A program made the translations under genes and the position numbers. 64,000 bases of DNA, taken from positions 3,003 to 67,002 of the forward strand of contig CAYXDG010000007.1 in assembly GCA_964463655.1 (NCBI GenBank), in the 5' to 3' direction. This document shows, one piece after another, positions 61,738 to 64,000 of the stretch (its first letter is position 1; every line of letters starts with the position of its first letter). Origin of the DNA: Halothece sp964463655 (GTDB lineage Bacteria > Cyanobacteriota > Cyanobacteriia > Cyanobacteriales > Rubidibacteraceae). The notes below the pieces were generated by a model that saw nothing but the letters and a program-made list of their open reading frames with translations, searched no databases and was not told where the DNA came from.

Positions 61738-62265
61738 TTAATAAGCGTGCTGAATCTCGTAGAAGTCTGGGGAAATATAGTCTTTGCGTAGGGGCCAACC
61801 CACCCAATCCTCATTCATTAACAGTCGTTTGAGGTTGGGATGTCCCTCGTAAATAATGCCGAACATATCATAAGTTTCCCGTTCTTGCCAATCTGCGGCT
61901 TTCCAAATCCAATACACCGAGGGCACCCGAGGATTATCCCGAGGTAAAAACACCTTCAGACGGACTTCTTCGGTGGAGTCAGCATCATCACTCACCTTCA
62001 CCAGATGATAGAAACTGACTAATTCTTTCCCAGGACCTGCATCATAACCCCCTTGACATTGGAGATAATTAAAGCCATTCTCATATAAAGCTCTGGCTAC
62101 AGGAAGCAAAGAATCAGATTCAACGCCAATCATCTCCACTCCCTGATGATCCACAGGGAGAGGTTGATTTTCCAAACCATTGACACTCAGCCAAGAGGAA
62201 ACCGCGCCTGGTTCGACCAGTTGAGAGGCTTCTTGATCCTGATTTTGAGTTTGTTCTTCAGCCAC
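61738..62265 (-). CDS. ndhJ: NDH-1 subunit NdhJ
   Basis: 175 residues of the 30-kDa/NuoC-type subunit: YQCQGGYDAGPGKELVSFYHL (quoted in full), then VYWIWKAADWQERETYDMFG and HPNLKRLLMNEDWVG. It is part of the hydrophilic arm of the NDH-1 complex on the thylakoid membrane. Last gene of ndhC-ndhK-ndhJ, one base after ndhK. Confidence 0.97.
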   Translation of the reverse strand: MAEEQTQNQDQEASQLVEPGAVSSWLSVNGLENQPLPVDHQGVEMIGVESDSLLPVARALYENGFNYLQCQGGYDAGPGKELVSFYHLVKVSDDADSTEEVRLKVFLPRDNPRVPSVYWIWKAADWQERETYDMFGIIYEGHPNLKRLLMNEDWVGWPLRKDYISPDFYEIQHAY

Positions 62266-62266
62266 C

Positions 62267-63001
62267 TTAAACCTCCTCTTTCTGGGTTTGAGATTCGCTC
62301 AGGGCTATGGAAATCGGGGATTCCATCGCTTCGGCTAACTCTTTGGGTGGTGCATCCCAAGTATCTTTGCTGAGATATTTACCATCGTGGATGGGAGCGA
62401 CCACTTTCATGTTGTGAGTGGTGCTATAGTAGCGGTGGGTTTGCTCGATCGCGCTTGAGCGCTCTTGAATAGACTCATTGGCGATTTTCTTCCGTAATTT
62501 CACGATCGCGTCAAAGATTGCTTCTGGACGTGGTGGACAACCTGGAATATAAGCATCCACAGGAATCAACTTATCCACACCGCGCACCGCCGTAGGAGAA
62601 TCGACACTAAACATTCCCCCTGTAATCGTGCAAGCACCCATTGCAATCACATATTTAGGAGAAGGCATTTCTTCGTAAAGACGCACCAAAGCAGGGGCCA
62701 TCTTCATCGTAACTGTCCCAGAAGTAATGATTAAATCCGCTTGACGGGGGCTATTACGAGGTAACAACCCAAAACGGTCAAAGTCAAACCTTGACCCAAT
62801 CAGGGCAGCAAACTCAATGAAACAGCAAGCGGTGCCGTACATCATCGGCCAAAGGCTTGACAACCGTGACCAGTTATAGAGGTCATCCACTGTTGTCAGA
62901 ATAACGTTTTCTGATAAATCTTGAGTCACCCCAGTACGGGTAGCAGGGTTAAGAATTTTTTCTTTCTGTTGTTGTTCTAAAGTTCCTTGATTCATGACCA
63001 T
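62267..63001 (-). CDS. ndhK: NDH-1 iron-sulfur subunit NdhK
   Basis: 244 residues. The four Cys that hold cluster N2 are in YGTACCFIEF, MGACTITGGMF and IPGCPPRPEA. It is the subunit that passes electrons to plastoquinone. It overlaps ndhC by 10 bases, as in other cyanobacteria. Confidence 0.98.
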   Translation of the reverse strand: MVMNQGTLEQQQKEKILNPATRTGVTQDLSENVILTTVDDLYNWSRLSSLWPMMYGTACCFIEFAALIGSRFDFDRFGLLPRNSPRQADLIITSGTVTMKMAPALVRLYEEMPSPKYVIAMGACTITGGMFSVDSPTAVRGVDKLIPVDAYIPGCPPRPEAIFDAIVKLRKKIANESIQERSSAIEQTHRYYSTTHNMKVVAPIHDGKYLSKDTWDAPPKELAEAMESPISIALSESQTQKEEV

Positions 63002-63354
63002 TCTAATGCTCCTTTACGCCACGCATAGACTAATGCCACTACGAGAATAGCGATAAAAATTAGGGCTTCTACAAACGCCAATAATCCCAGTTGATTAAAA
63101 GCGACTGCCCAAGGGTATAAAAAGACAGTTTCCACATCAAAGACCACAAACACCAGCGCGAACATATAGTAACGAATGTTAAATTGAATCCAAGCACCGC
63201 CGATGGGCTCCATGCCAGATTCATAGCTGGTGCTGGTTTCGGGGCCTCCTCCACTGGGTCGTAAGAGTTTAGACGCAGTAAGGGCGATGACTGGAATTAA
63301 TGAGCAGATCAACAAAAATCCCAAAAAGTATTCATAGCCAGTTAGTGCAAACAC
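62992..63354 (-). CDS. ndhC: NDH-1 membrane subunit NdhC
   Basis: 120 residues with three transmembrane helices and the conserved YESGMEPIGGAWIQFNIRYY loop. The start is a GTG at 63354 with GAAGGA 9-10 bases before it. First gene of the ndhC-K-J operon. Confidence 0.97.
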   Translation of the reverse strand: MFALTGYEYFLGFLLICSLIPVIALTASKLLRPSGGGPETSTSYESGMEPIGGAWIQFNIRYYMFALVFVVFDVETVFLYPWAVAFNQLGLLAFVEALIFIAILVVALVYAWRKGALEWS

Positions 63355-63567
63355 GCGCTTATTCCTTCTCGTTAAGTGTCAATGTTTATGTTTCTTTACC
63401 TTTCTTTCCTTATCATATCTTAATTTGTCGCCACTCATGGCTCATTCTTGGGGGGGTAATCAGTTAGAAACGCAAGATTTATCTGGATAACTTGATTAAA
63501 TTACCAAGGAACTGCGATCGAGCTTTCCTTTTAGGATTTTACCCCGAGAATGAAACAGCCCTGCTTA

Positions 63568-63673
63568 ATAAGCACCTACACGAAATTGTTTACACATCCT
63601 AGGACTGTACAACGGTTTCTAGACAATGGTTTCACGACTTGGCAATGTGTAATTAATTCTGTTTACCTGCTTA
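63568..63673. repeat. 106-bp perfect direct repeat, copy 1
   Basis: Identical to 63801-63906 by direct reading. It lies in the 646-base stretch after ndhC (63355-64000), which holds no convincing gene; the small frame 63550-63804 is spanned by these repeats. Confidence 0.92.
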
Positions 63674-63690
63674 TAGTATTTGTAGGACGA

Positions 63691-63763
63691 GGGAGCGAGA
63701 CGCTCCCACTACCCTCTCCCCCTCTTTCCCCACAATTGGAGGTAGTGCGGGCTTCTAGCCCGC
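63691..63763. repeat. Two hairpins between the 106-bp repeats
   Basis: GGGAGCG-AGA-CGCTCCC (63691-63707) and GCGGGCT-TCT-AGCCCGC (63747-63763). Both have three-base loops, AGA and TCT, the same loop pair seen in the two 94-bp island repeats. They look like dispersed cyanobacterial palindromes. Confidence 0.7.
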
Positions 63764-63800
63764 TATGTCTATTAATTCAACGGATTTCATATTACAGGTT

Positions 63801-63906
63801 ATAAGCACCTACACGAAATTGTTTACACATCCTAGGACTGTACAACGGTTTCTAGACAATGGTTTCACGACTTGGCAATGTGTAATTAATTCTGTTTACC
63901 TGCTTA
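63801..63906. repeat. 106-bp perfect direct repeat, copy 2
   Basis: Second copy of 63568-63673, 233 bases downstream, same orientation. The sequence after it to the window end shows nothing that I recognise. Confidence 0.92.
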
Positions 63907-64000
63907 AGGGGGGTTGACTTTTTGAAAATGGTATTAGCTTGATCCTAGAGTGAGTAGCATAACGTAACAAAACGGTCTAAACCTTCTTATTTCGTTTGCC

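Noticed and set aside
63550..63804. Possible 84-residue protein after ndhC
   Set aside because: It lies across the 106-bp repeat and two palindromes, has low-complexity proline-rich stretches and no ribosome site. Treated as non-coding.

Overview
The window is from a cyanobacterial chromosome. HIP1 octamers (GCGATCGC) are very dense. The NDH-1 genes ndhC-K-J and ndhL, the DUF3007 gene next to trpA, and many Uma2/DUF820 genes are all typical of the phylum. Two 100-N runs are scaffold gaps, so the genes around them are incomplete. Substrate codes, family assignments and product structure below come from reading motifs by eye and from memory of families; no search was run.

Left part (1-12.4 kb): the tail of a type III CRISPR-Cas locus that looks like subtype III-D. 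It holds a CARF-type accessory protein cut by the window edge, three Cas7-like RAMP proteins, a Csx19-like protein and a small basic protein. No cas10 and no CRISPR array are visible. Next come a GNAT acetyltransferase, a Uma2 protein, a broken Csx10-like fragment on the opposite strand, a DNA methyltransferase, a HicA/HicB pair with a duplicated hicB, mfd and tRNA-Asp(GTC) with a good sigma70-type promoter.

Middle (about 14.3-58.0 kb): a biosynthetic island for an apparently cyclic or linear lipopeptide with a beta-amino fatty acid. In the direction of transcription (minus strand) the operon encodes: fatty acyl-AMP ligase; stand-alone ACP; a protein of unknown type; a PKS/NRPS hybrid (KS-AT-ACP-aminotransferase-C-A-PCP); a C domain fused to a TauD/SyrP-like hydroxylase; a module whose C-like domain has lost its active site (interface-A-PCP-E); an MFS exporter; a CmlA-like metallo-beta-lactamase-fold hydroxylase; a three-module NRPS; a secreted GH13 alpha-amylase-like enzyme; and a final module with a methyltransferase inside its A domain and a thioesterase. 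By hand-read codes the order is: beta-amino acyl chain, Ser, (beta-hydroxy-)D-Asp, a Pro-like residue, a residue read by a McyE-like A domain, Ala, and a methylated Tyr. A divergent plus-strand operon adds a second, cytosolic GH13 protein, a second MFS exporter related to the first, and a sulfotransferase fused to an SCP2-like domain.

Both ends of the island carry the same 94-bp structured repeat in direct orientation (14293-14386 and 57942-58035). Each copy abuts a broken gene, as if the 43-kb block had been gained or moved as a unit. A lone TnpB of the IS200/IS605 group lies just outside the left copy.

Right part (58.5-64 kb): conserved core genes ndhL, a DUF3007 gene and trpA, then a Uma2 gene, an aldose 1-epimerase-like gene, ndhC-K-J with a clear terminator, and an empty end region with a perfect 106-bp direct repeat.
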